Shown piece after piece: positions 25,246 through 33,869 of a stretch of 64,000 nt of DNA. The stretch's first letter is position 1. The number at the start of each line of letters is the position of its first letter. The DNA comes from Vibrio mediterranei (GTDB lineage: Bacteria > Pseudomonadota > Gammaproteobacteria > Enterobacterales > Vibrionaceae): NCBI RefSeq assembly GCF_900088415.1, contig NZ_FLLQ01000011.1, positions 1 through 64,000 of the forward strand. Reading direction: 5' to 3'. The notes below the pieces were generated by a model. It did no database searches, was not told where the DNA came from, and saw nothing but the letters and a program-made list of their open reading frames with translations. The position numbers were made by a program, and so were the translations under genes.

Positions 25246-27567
25246 CTACTTTTTCGCCTTGGCAAACGCCGCTGCGAATGCGCCACCCATGGCGCTATTA
25301 CCGGATTCCTGACGAGGTTTGTGTTGACGCTGTCCGCCTCGAGGCTCTCTCGGCTTTTGAGATGAGCTGCGGCTAGTTCTGTTATCTTGTCCAGGTTCAT
25401 CGTTTAAACGCATAGACAGGCCGATGCGTTTACGGGCTGCATCGACTTCCATTACCTTAACTTTAACGATGTCACCTGCTTTAACTACTTCGCGAGGGTC
25501 GGCGACAAACTTATCCGTTAGAGCTGAAATATGTACCAATCCATCCTGATGTACACCAATATCCACAAAGGCACCAAAGTTAGCGACGTTAGACACCACA
25601 CCTTCTAGCACCATGCCGGGTTCTAAGTCGGAGATCTTGTTGACCCCTTCAGCAAAGGTTGCAGTCTTAAACTCAGGTCGAGGGTCACGGCCTGGCTTAT
25701 CCAATTCGCGGATAATATCGGTGACAGTTGGTAAACCAAATGTCTCGTCGGTGTAATCAATGGCGTTAATAGACTTCAAAAAGCTGCTATCACCGATAAT
25801 CGTTTGCACTTTACGGCCAGTTTTCTCAGCAATTGTTTTAACTACTGGATACGCTTCAGGGTGAACCGAAGATGCATCAAGCGGGTTTTTGCCATTCATG
25901 ATGCGAAGGAAACCTGCGCACTGTTCAAAAGCTTTAGGACCTAGACGGGCGACTTTCTTCAAGGTTGTACGGGCCTCGAAGCGGCCATTTTCATCACGAT
26001 AGTCGACAATGTTTTGCGCCAGTGTTGATGAAAGTCCTGCCACTCGAGTGAGTAGTGCAGCTGAGGCCGTATTTACATCAACCCCAACGGCGTTTACGCA
26101 ATCTTCGACTACTGCATCTAGGCGTTTAGCCAGCATGGTTTGACTTACATCGTGCTGATATTGACCAACACCAATAGACTTAGGGTCGATTTTCACCAGT
26201 TCAGCCAGTGGGTCTTGCAGTCGGCGTGCAATAGAGACGGCACCACGTAGTGACACGTCCATGTTTGGGAACTCTTTGGCAGCAAGTTCCGAGGCTGAGT
26301 ACACTGAAGCACCAGCTTCGCTGACGATAATTTTCTGAACTTTAAGATTGCCACGTTTAATCACATCGGCAGCAAAGCTGTCTGTCTCGCGTGAGGCAGT
26401 ACCGTTACCAATCGCGATTAGGTCGACATTGTATTGACGCACTAACTGCTCAATAACCTGTGCTGACTTATCGTATTGCTTTTGCGGGGGGTGAGGGTAG
26501 ATGGTCTCTGTTGTTAACACTTTACCTGTAGTGTCGACGACAGCCACTTTACAGCCTGTTCTCAAACCAGGATCTAGACCTAATGTTGCTCTTGGGCCAG
26601 CAGGTGCGGCCATCAGGAGGTCTTTCAAGTTTGTAGCGAACACGGTAATGGCATCGACTTCCGAGCGTTCTTTGAGCGCGCCCATCAGTTCGGTTTCCAT
26701 ATGCATGGATACTTTGATGCGCCATGCCCAACTGATGACTTGTTTGCGCCAAGCATCCGCTGGCGCTTGGCTTAGATGAACACCATAATGCTCTGCAATG
26801 ATGGTTTCACAGTGAGACTCGCGCGCGTTTTCTCGATTAGCAGGATCGGCGTTGAGGGATAATTGCAAGAAGCCTTCATTGCGACCACGAAGCATGGCCA
26901 GTGCACGGTGCGACGGAACTTTGCTGATGGCTTCGTCGTGTTCAAAATAGTCCTTGAACTTCTCGCCTTCGTGTTCCTTGCCTTGGATAACTCGAGCACT
27001 AAGTTCCGCATTACGGTTTAGGTAGTGACGAATTTTCTCTAATAGGTCTGCATCTTCAGCGATGCGCTCCATGATGATAGCGCGTGCACCATCAAGAGCG
27101 GCTTTGCTATCTGCGACACCCTTTGACTCATCAACGTACTGTTGGGCAGCGTCTTCCGGAGTATGACTTGGTTGATTCCAAAGCAGATCTGCAAGTGGCT
27201 CTAGTCCTGCTTCAATGGCAATCTGCCCTTTGGTGCGACGTTTTGGCTTGTATGGTAGATACAGATCTTCAAGACGTGTTTTGTTATCGGCGTTTTCGAT
27301 TTCAGCGCGTAATTCGGCACTGAGTTTGCCCTGCTCATCAATGGATTTCAGAATTGTCTGACGTCTTTCGTCCAATTCTCTTAGGTAACTAAGGCGAGAA
27401 TCCAAAGTACGTAATTGGGTGTCGTCAAGCCCGCCTGTTACCTCTTTTCGGTAACGTGCAATGAAGGGTACGGTGTTGCCGTCATCAATCAAAGTGACAG
27501 CAGCTTCAACTTGCTTAGTGCTGACGCTCAGCTCTTTAGCAATCAGTTGACAGATAGCTTGGCTCAT
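25246..27567 (-). CDS. tex: Tex family S1 RNA-binding protein
   Basis: Tex (YhgF) is a conserved nucleic-acid-binding protein linked to transcription. The 773 residues from the ATG at 27567 (MSQAICQLIAKELSV) match the E. coli length; the frame is open for 29 more codons upstream but those lack a start context. Domains in order: N-terminal helical region (about 1-200), YqgF-like RNase H fold (ATLGLDPGLRTGCKVAVVDT, about 325-450), helix-hairpin-helix motifs (NTASAALLTRVAGLSSTLAQ, about 500-570) and an S1 domain (LEGVVSNVANFGAFVDIGVH, about 650-720). The C-terminal tail is Arg/Gln/Gly rich. Confidence 0.95.
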   Translation of the reverse strand: MSQAICQLIAKELSVSTKQVEAAVTLIDDGNTVPFIARYRKEVTGGLDDTQLRTLDSRLSYLRELDERRQTILKSIDEQGKLSAELRAEIENADNKTRLEDLYLPYKPKRRTKGQIAIEAGLEPLADLLWNQPSHTPEDAAQQYVDESKGVADSKAALDGARAIIMERIAEDADLLEKIRHYLNRNAELSARVIQGKEHEGEKFKDYFEHDEAISKVPSHRALAMLRGRNEGFLQLSLNADPANRENARESHCETIIAEHYGVHLSQAPADAWRKQVISWAWRIKVSMHMETELMGALKERSEVDAITVFATNLKDLLMAAPAGPRATLGLDPGLRTGCKVAVVDTTGKVLTTETIYPHPPQKQYDKSAQVIEQLVRQYNVDLIAIGNGTASRETDSFAADVIKRGNLKVQKIIVSEAGASVYSASELAAKEFPNMDVSLRGAVSIARRLQDPLAELVKIDPKSIGVGQYQHDVSQTMLAKRLDAVVEDCVNAVGVDVNTASAALLTRVAGLSSTLAQNIVDYRDENGRFEARTTLKKVARLGPKAFEQCAGFLRIMNGKNPLDASSVHPEAYPVVKTIAEKTGRKVQTIIGDSSFLKSINAIDYTDETFGLPTVTDIIRELDKPGRDPRPEFKTATFAEGVNKISDLEPGMVLEGVVSNVANFGAFVDIGVHQDGLVHISALTDKFVADPREVVKAGDIVKVKVMEVDAARKRIGLSMRLNDEPGQDNRTSRSSSQKPREPRGGQRQHKPRQESGNSAMGGAFAAAFAKAKK

Positions 27568-27840
27568 CCGTGTATTCTCTTGTTGTGTGTTAGGGAAAGG
27601 AAGGTCCTTTCTTCGATATCTATAGGATATAAGGGCTTGAGCTAAGTTTTGCAATTGCTTGGTTATTTTTCTCTATCACTTAGCCGTGAAACACTTCAGT
27701 AATTTGCTAATTTATTGATAATCGCGTGGATATTCCGTTAATTTTCTGTAAAGTTAAAGAGAGTTGGCAATGAATTACAGTGGCCGTTGTCTCAAGACAA
27801 ACGGGGTATTAAAAGTCGGTCAATGAATGGATGTATTAAA

Positions 27841-29730
27841 ATGAATAGAACAGCAACTAAGTTGGCGTTAATTCTCGCCTCAATGACCAGTGGGTGGGCT
27901 ATGGCTGCACCAGATCTCTCTACTACTCAAGCACCTGTACTTTCTATCGAAGATAAACTCGTCTTAGGTCGCGTTGAGAGTGTGTACTATCAAGATATTG
28001 ATGCACTTAAAGGTATCCCTTTTGTTGGCAAGATTGATACCGGTGCGGACACTACATCGATGCACGCTGAAGATATCCATGTCACCAGCGACAACCCAAA
28101 GTACCAAGGGTTAACTGATGAGAAGCTGTTGCAGACCATCGTAGATGAGTATGGCGGCTCTGCCAGTGACTGGTGGCTAGAAGAATTTGATAATGAAGAA
28201 CGAAACTTCGGTGGTATGGTGACTTTTACGCTTCGTCACCCATACACCGGAGAGAAAATCACTATGGAGCGACCTTTGACGCGCACCAGTGTGATTCGTA
28301 GCCGAACCAGTGCGACACCTATCTATCGCCCTGTGATTACTCTGCCGCTGACTATTGCAGGTAAAACGGTAGAAACCGAAGTGAACTTAACTGACCGAAG
28401 TGGTTTTAGTGCTCCTATCTTAATTGGTAAAACGTTCTTAGCTGACAATGCTTGGGTCATGGCTGGTTACGACTATTTGCAAGAACAGAAAGACGCTCAA
28501 GTTATTGGTCGTCGTGAGTCTGGTGAAGTTGATGGTGTGCCAGTCGATGTAAGCCTATCTTTGCAAAATAACTACAGCATTCTTAATGCGCAGAATGTTG
28601 AAGTAAATAAAAAAGATAACAGCGTAAGCTTTGACTTAGCGGGTAAAGAAAACGCGAAAAAGCGTGTGACGTATCCATTGGTGAAAATGCTCTCTGTCAG
28701 TGGTAATGAATACCCAGTTGTTTTTGTACCGTTCAAAGGTGGTAAAGACTTTGAGCAGACGATTCAGGTGTATTTAAAAGACCGCTCTAAATACAGTACT
28801 CAGCTTCGATTGGGCCTAGACACACTTAGTAAAAACTTTATTGTCGATACGGGTGCCAAAGATAAGCTGGACAAGAAGAGGCAGAGCTTTGAGTCTCGTA
28901 TGAAGAATAAACCGCTGGTGGTTTCACCTGTGGAAAGTCTGATTCTTGATGGCTACCAGTTAAACGCTGAGCCTTCTTTTGCGGTTAGCACGCCATTATT
29001 AAAAGTCGCTAGCTTTGAAATGATTGAAGCTAAAGGTCGTGACAAAGTGGAGTACTACTTATCTAACGACCAAGGTAATGAAGAAAAAATCCGCAAGACC
29101 ATTCTTCGTAAAATAAAAGTAGGTGATACGGTGCGACCGGTTGTCGACGGTGAGTTTATTGTTGGCGACAAAGAAGTGACGGTTGAATTTGCTTTGGAAG
29201 CTTTGGATAGTGATGAAGGTGAAGAGCCTTACTTCATCATAGGTAAGAAAGCGACGAAAGCTGGTGTCTTGGTGAATACTCGAAGTGAAAACCTGCTGGA
29301 CGCCTATCCTATCTTTACCGCAGGTCACATAGAGAATGCAACGGTGGAAGGCTTGAAGTTCCCTGTGAAGCTTGATACCGGCGCTGATGTTAGTTCAATG
29401 AATGCATTGGATATTAAACAGTTCAAGAAAGACGGTAAAGACATGGTGACCTTCACTTATGCCAATGATATGGGGATGAAGCAAGAATTCACCCGTGAAG
29501 TGGTGGATGTAATGCGCATTAAAGCGAAGGCGGGTGAAAAAGCCAATGTGCGCCCAGTGGTTGAAATGCGAGTGAAACTTGGCGATGTCGAGAAGACGGT
29601 TCGAGTCAATCTACAAGACCGCTCTCGTTTCCACTACAGTATGATTTTAGGGAAAAACTTCCTTAAGTACGGCGTAGTAGTTAGTAGTGATGAGAACTTC
29701 CTATTAGGAAATGATATCGGCAGTCACTAA
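27841..29730 (+). CDS. Exported retropepsin-like protein with four tandem units
   Basis: The 629-residue product has a signal peptide (LALILASMTSGWAMA|AP) and belongs to the 'ATP-dependent zinc protease' family (PF05618), whose fold is that of retroviral aspartic proteases. Unit 1 (about 41-205) has KIDTGADTTSMHA at 64-76 and DRSGF at 185; unit 4 (about 488-615) has KLDTGADVSSMNA at 510-522 and DRSRF at 593. Two further units lie between: one with DRSKY (314) followed by RLGLDTL, the other ending YFIIGKKATKAGVLV (464-478); neither has DTGA at the corresponding place. Each unit closes with a (I/L)-(I/L)-G-K-like strand. The two aspartates could make one intramolecular active site, as in pepsin. 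The family name is historical; no ATPase or zinc motif is seen. Substrate unknown. Confidence 0.8.
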   Translation: MNRTATKLALILASMTSGWAMAAPDLSTTQAPVLSIEDKLVLGRVESVYYQDIDALKGIPFVGKIDTGADTTSMHAEDIHVTSDNPKYQGLTDEKLLQTIVDEYGGSASDWWLEEFDNEERNFGGMVTFTLRHPYTGEKITMERPLTRTSVIRSRTSATPIYRPVITLPLTIAGKTVETEVNLTDRSGFSAPILIGKTFLADNAWVMAGYDYLQEQKDAQVIGRRESGEVDGVPVDVSLSLQNNYSILNAQNVEVNKKDNSVSFDLAGKENAKKRVTYPLVKMLSVSGNEYPVVFVPFKGGKDFEQTIQVYLKDRSKYSTQLRLGLDTLSKNFIVDTGAKDKLDKKRQSFESRMKNKPLVVSPVESLILDGYQLNAEPSFAVSTPLLKVASFEMIEAKGRDKVEYYLSNDQGNEEKIRKTILRKIKVGDTVRPVVDGEFIVGDKEVTVEFALEALDSDEGEEPYFIIGKKATKAGVLVNTRSENLLDAYPIFTAGHIENATVEGLKFPVKLDTGADVSSMNALDIKQFKKDGKDMVTFTYANDMGMKQEFTREVVDVMRIKAKAGEKANVRPVVEMRVKLGDVEKTVRVNLQDRSRFHYSMILGKNFLKYGVVVSSDENFLLGNDIGSH

Positions 29731-29747
29731 CTCAAACGTGAGCCAAT

Positions 29748-29783
29748 AAAAAACGGCAGCGCCTAGGCGCTGCCGTTTTATTT
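29748..29783. terminator. Bidirectional terminator
   Basis: AAAACGGCAGCGCCT (29750-29764) and AGGCGCTGCCGTTTT (29765-29779) form a 15-bp perfect palindrome flanked by A and T runs, between the convergent retropepsin-like gene and the CNNM-type gene. Confidence 0.85.
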
Positions 29784-29791
29784 TCTAGAGA

Positions 29792-30922
29792 TTATTGCTG
29801 TTCATCTTTTTTGCTATCAGCATCGAGTTTCTTTTCTGAATCTGAGTTGTTGTCGACTTCTTCGTATTCTTCATCATCAGAACCATCGATCATACTGTGC
29901 TTCTCTTTCCAGTGTTCCCAACGCTGGTAAGCCAGTTCTTGCATGTCTGTGGTTTTGTCTGCTTCGTCGACGATCTCTTGGCCTAGTAAGTGCTCAAAAA
30001 TATCTTCTAGCGTAATGATGCCCTGTATGGTGCCATATTCATCCACAATCATTGCAATCTGTAGGCGTGCAGCCATCATTTGCTCAAAGGCTTTAGGCAA
30101 CATAATCGTGTTAAACAACACGTGGATAGGGCGCATTACAGACCCTAACTGTTTTTCACCACTGCCTTGTTGCTGCAACTTGAACAATTCCAGACGGTGT
30201 ACAAACCCGAGGATATTGTCTTTTTGTTGGCTATAGACCAGCGGACGAGAGAACGGAGTCTCTTTATGCTGGTCCAAGAATTCATTGATGGTCATTTCAG
30301 CTGCAACACGGAAAACCACCGGGCGCGGTGTCATAACCTGCGTTACCGGGATATCTTGAATATTAAGAATATTGTTCAAGATATTGGATTCACCCTCAGC
30401 AAACTCACCACTTTCTTTTGCCAACATCGCCATCGCAGACAGCTCATCACGCATCTTTGGCGCTTCATGACCACGAGCCAGACGCTTAGTGATCTGCTCA
30501 GAAAACCAAACAAATGGAGTTAGTGCCCATACCATCCAACGTAAAATTGTAGCTGCGGTAGGAGCAAGTTGACGCCAGTAGGTTGCACCAATGGTTTTCG
30601 GGACGATTTCTGACAACACTAAAATACCTAATGTCAGTACCGCTGAGAAAACGCCTAGCCATTGACTACCAAACACTTTAGCAGCTTGCGCACCTGCCGT
30701 TGCCGCGCCGATGGTGTGCGCGATGGTGTTAAGCGTCAAAATAGAAGCCAATGGTCGATCGAGTTCAGCTTTAAGCTTGCTAAGCTTGTCTGCTGCAGGG
30801 TGCTCTTGTTGTCGAAGCTGAGCTAGGTAGCTTGGTGTAATACTAAGTAACACCGCTTCAAGCACAGAACAGATAAAAGAAACACCGATAGCGATCGCTA
30901 TGTAAACCGTTAAAAGAAACAT
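29792..30922 (-). CDS. CNNM/DUF21-CBS inner membrane protein (hemolysin-C family)
   Basis: The 376-residue protein has a DUF21 (CNNM) membrane domain with about four hydrophobic segments (residues 1-150; MFLLTVYIAIAIGVSFICSV at the start), then a CBS pair (about 190-330, VMTPRPVVFRV and MIVDEYGTIQGIITLEDIFE). A strongly acidic tail (DGSDDEEYEEVDNNSDSEKK) ends the protein. Members are Mg2+ (or Co2+) transport or homeostasis proteins; the 'hemolysin' label is historical. It lacks the C-terminal CorC_HlyC domain. It is transcribed divergently from hupA. Confidence 0.9.
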   Translation of the reverse strand: MFLLTVYIAIAIGVSFICSVLEAVLLSITPSYLAQLRQQEHPAADKLSKLKAELDRPLASILTLNTIAHTIGAATAGAQAAKVFGSQWLGVFSAVLTLGILVLSEIVPKTIGATYWRQLAPTAATILRWMVWALTPFVWFSEQITKRLARGHEAPKMRDELSAMAMLAKESGEFAEGESNILNNILNIQDIPVTQVMTPRPVVFRVAAEMTINEFLDQHKETPFSRPLVYSQQKDNILGFVHRLELFKLQQQGSGEKQLGSVMRPIHVLFNTIMLPKAFEQMMAARLQIAMIVDEYGTIQGIITLEDIFEHLLGQEIVDEADKTTDMQELAYQRWEHWKEKHSMIDGSDDEEYEEVDNNSDSEKKLDADSKKDEQQ

Positions 30923-31240
30923 TCATTTCCTAATATGTGCACACATCAACCTAACTTTGCTGCAAATGAGCCTGTGCATTGTTGGTGAGTGCTTAAAAAA
31001 CAGTAGCCGCATAATAGATTTATCAGGCTTATTAATTGTGCGGCAGTGCATTTATGGGACTTTATGCAATAAATTACAAGGTTTCAAACTCAATCTTCAC
31101 GTAACAAATTGTGAGTTATTGCTCATAAAACGGTTAAATCTCGGTCATAAGTGAGAAAGATCGGCTACAAACCTTTGCCAGATGGGGGCTTTATGATTTA
31201 GAGTGGGCTCTAACTCGATAACATGAAGAAGGGAAACCTA
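30923..31240. promoter_or_regulatory. Divergent intergenic region, CNNM gene / hupA
   Basis: This 318-nt gap holds no credible gene. It must contain the hupA promoter and the promoter of the divergent membrane protein. AAGGGAA lies 6 nt before the hupA ATG. I could not assign convincing -35/-10 boxes. Confidence 0.45.
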
Positions 31241-31513
31241 ATGAACAAGACCCAATTAATCGACTTTATCGCTGAGAAAGCAGACCTATCTAAAGCACAA
31301 GCTAAAGCAGCGCTTGAAGCGACGCTTTCAGGTGTTTCTGAAGCGCTAACTGAAGGTGACCAAGTTCAACTAATTGGTTTTGGTACGTTCAAAGTAAACC
31401 ACCGTGCAGCTCGCACTGGTCGTAATCCAAAAACTGGTGAAGAGATCCAAATCGCTGCAGCGAACGTTCCAGCTTTCGTAGCTGGTAAAGCGCTAAAAGA
31501 CGCAGTTAAATAA
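31241..31513 (+). CDS. hupA: Nucleoid protein HU-alpha
   Basis: HU is the abundant histone-like DNA-bending protein. The 90-residue sequence from the ATG at 31241 (MNKTQLIDFIAEKADLSKAQ) has the DNA-binding arm signature GFGTFKVNHRAARTGRNPKT at residues 46-65. The open frame extends six codons upstream, but the Shine-Dalgarno AAGGGAA sits before the chosen start. A strong terminator follows immediately. Confidence 0.97.
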   Translation: MNKTQLIDFIAEKADLSKAQAKAALEATLSGVSEALTEGDQVQLIGFGTFKVNHRAARTGRNPKTGEEIQIAAANVPAFVAGKALKDAVK

Positions 31514-31518
31514 TTTCT

Positions 31519-31552
31519 ACAGCACCGATGAGTTTTCATCGGTGCTGTTTTC
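31519..31552 (+). terminator. hupA terminator
   Basis: ACAGCACCGATGA (31519-31531), a GTTT loop, and TCATCGGTGCTGT (31536-31548) are followed by TTT. The stem starts 6 nt after the stop codon. Confidence 0.85.
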
Positions 31553-31721
31553 CTTCCTATGCGGTTGATCGATAAACGTGTTAGCCGATGTAATGCGCTT
31601 ATCCATCAATCTCTCCTCCAATACTCTGAATTGAAGTGAACGCCTTGTCATTAACGCTGTCCTACAGTTAGTAGAAGCTGTTGTTTGCCTACGTTGCTTT
31701 TGTTTGAGGTTATAGACATCA

Positions 31722-32414
31722 ATGAAGAAAACTCTGTTGGTATCACTATTAGTTGCAACGCTCGCTGGTTGCTCTTCTTCTCCGTCACCATCTCTGAATC
31801 AGTATTCGGAATACACAGGTGGTCAAACGTTAGGGGATGCAACGAGTTTGTATTGGTATACCGAGCGGCTGACAAAACCGTTCAGTGCTGCTGACTATGT
31901 CAATATGAATGACTATGGTTGGTATAAGTCCAATTATCGTTGGAGTGGTGACACACTACGTGAGTTTGTGCGAGAAGGGGTGCAGAATGAGATTGAGTCA
32001 GGTTCAGTCAATTACCGTATTCACGTGCGCTTCAATAAAGATGGCGAAGCTATTTATCAACAATACCGTCGAAATGGTAAAGTCCTACCCATCAAACGTG
32101 CTCAGTTAGAAAACTACCAGCGTGAAGCTGACTTACTTGTGGAAAGAGTAAAAGAGCAGGATAGTGATGGTTTAGAGCTTATCCAAGGTCATTGGGATGG
32201 AAAGTCGCTGGAAACCTGTAGCGGTATTGAATTTAACAATATTAAGTTTGAACAGAGTTTGCCAGACTTTGTAGTGCAGCGTTTGGCGGAAGTGGAAAGC
32301 TATGTCGCGTTTTTAGGCAGTACTCGACTGACTGGAGCAAAAGTAGAACAATTGCTAATGCTCTCTGATGGTTCGACCGATTGTATTAAGCGTCCCGTGC
32401 TTGCCACTGAATAA
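31722..32414 (+). CDS. yjaH: DUF1481 lipoprotein (YjaH family)
   Basis: This 230-residue protein has a lipoprotein signal (LLVSLLVATLAGC, lipobox LAGC with Cys16) and a DUF1481-type body. In E. coli, yjaH also lies directly downstream of hupA, which supports the assignment. One further pair of cysteines (ETCSGIEF near residue 167 and TDCIKRP near 223) could form a disulfide in the periplasm. The function is unknown. Confidence 0.82.
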   Translation: MKKTLLVSLLVATLAGCSSSPSPSLNQYSEYTGGQTLGDATSLYWYTERLTKPFSAADYVNMNDYGWYKSNYRWSGDTLREFVREGVQNEIESGSVNYRIHVRFNKDGEAIYQQYRRNGKVLPIKRAQLENYQREADLLVERVKEQDSDGLELIQGHWDGKSLETCSGIEFNNIKFEQSLPDFVVQRLAEVESYVAFLGSTRLTGAKVEQLLMLSDGSTDCIKRPVLATE

Positions 32415-32436
32415 CCAGTGCAACGTGACTAGACCA

Positions 32437-32478
32437 CGGAATAAAAAAGGCGCTCTATTGAGCGCCTTTTTTATTCCG
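32437..32478. terminator. Bidirectional terminator between yjaH and purD
   Basis: A 19-bp perfect inverted repeat (32437-32455 and 32460-32478) with a TATT loop; its core is GGCGCTC/GAGCGCC flanked by six A and six T, suiting both convergent genes. Confidence 0.88.
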
Positions 32479-32494
32479 TTCGATAGAGCGAAAG

Positions 32495-33784
32495 CTACTC
32501 GCCTTGCTCGCGTGCAATGGCACGATAACCGATGTCGTTGCGGTGGAACATGCCGTCCCAGGTGATCTTCTTAGTCAGCTCATAAGCGCGTGCTTGAGCT
32601 TCAGATACTGTGTTGCCCAGTGCAGTTGCACAAAGCACTCGACCACCGTTAGTCACAACATTGCCGTCTTTGTCTGTTGTACCTGCGTGGAATACTTTCT
32701 CACCTTCCACTTCTGTTGTTGGTAGACCAGAGATAACATCGCCCTTGTTGTAAGATGCTGGGTAGCCACCTGCCGCTAGAACGATACCGATAGAAGCACG
32801 TGGATCCCACTTAGATTCAACTTGGTCTAGTTTCTTATCGATCGCCGCTTGGCACAGCTCAACCATGTCTGATTGCATACGCATCATAATAGGTTGTGTT
32901 TCTGGGTCGCCGAAACGACAGTTGTATTCGATAACTTTAGGCGTACCGTCTTTGTCGATCATTAGACCCGCGTATAGGAAACCAGTGTATGGGTTACCTT
33001 CTGAAGCCATACCGCGAACCGTTGGATAGATAACTTCTTCCATGATGCGGTTGTGGATTTCTTGAGTAACCACTGGAGCAGGTGAGTATGCGCCCATACC
33101 GCCAGTGTTAGGACCTGTGTCCTTATCACCGACACGTTTGTGGTCTTGGCTGGTTGCCATTGGCAATACGTTTTCGCCATCAACCATCACGATGAAGCTT
33201 GCTTCTTCGCCATCTAGGAACTCTTCAATAACCACGCGGCTACCAGCGTCACCAAATGCGTTGCCAGCTAGCATGTCTTTGATTGCATCTTCTGCTTCTT
33301 CAAGCGTCATCGCAACGATAACACCTTTACCAGCAGCAAGACCATCAGCCTTAACAACGATTGGTGCGCCTTGCTCACGAACGTAAGCCAGTGCAGGTTC
33401 AATTTCCGTGAAGTTAGCATAAGCGCCAGTTGGGATAGCGTGACGAGCTAAAAAGTCTTTGGTGAACGCTTTTGAGCCTTCTAGCTGAGCTGCAGCTTGA
33501 GTAGGACCAAAGATCGCTAGACCCGCTTCTTGGAATGCATCAACAACACCAATCACAAGCGGTGCTTCAGGACCAACAATCGTTAGCTCGATGTTTTTAT
33601 CTTTTGCAAATGCAACCAGACCTTGAATGTCTTCAACGTCAATCGCAACGTTCTCTAGCTTAGGCTCAAGCGCAGAACCTGCATTGCCTGGTGCTACGAA
33701 AACAGTTTCAACATTTGGATTCTGAGCCACTTTCCAACCCAGAGCGTGCTCACGACCACCAGCACCAATAATTAGAACGTTCAT
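32495..33784 (-). CDS. purD: Phosphoribosylamine-glycine ligase
   Basis: PurD (GARS) joins glycine to phosphoribosylamine in the second step of purine synthesis. The 429-residue protein has the N-terminal MNVLIIGAGGREHALGWKVA, the ATP-grasp core (IVVKADGLAAGKGVIVA), and the GARS signature RFGDPETQ (about residues 287-294). It follows purH by 85 nt on the same strand and is likely cotranscribed with it. Confidence 0.97.
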   Translation of the reverse strand: MNVLIIGAGGREHALGWKVAQNPNVETVFVAPGNAGSALEPKLENVAIDVEDIQGLVAFAKDKNIELTIVGPEAPLVIGVVDAFQEAGLAIFGPTQAAAQLEGSKAFTKDFLARHAIPTGAYANFTEIEPALAYVREQGAPIVVKADGLAAGKGVIVAMTLEEAEDAIKDMLAGNAFGDAGSRVVIEEFLDGEEASFIVMVDGENVLPMATSQDHKRVGDKDTGPNTGGMGAYSPAPVVTQEIHNRIMEEVIYPTVRGMASEGNPYTGFLYAGLMIDKDGTPKVIEYNCRFGDPETQPIMMRMQSDMVELCQAAIDKKLDQVESKWDPRASIGIVLAAGGYPASYNKGDVISGLPTTEVEGEKVFHAGTTDKDGNVVTNGGRVLCATALGNTVSEAQARAYELTKKITWDGMFHRNDIGYRAIAREQGE

Positions 33785-33869
33785 TTAATAATCCTTTCAA
33801 AATTTGGATTACTCTAAGCAGTTGGTGTTGCAGCACTAATGTGGCTACAGCACCAAATGCGACGAGTAA

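Noticed and set aside
27784..27804. Hairpin before the retropepsin-like gene
   Set aside because: CCGTTGTCT pairs with AGACAAACGG through a bulge but has no T run or known leader features, and it is short enough to be chance.
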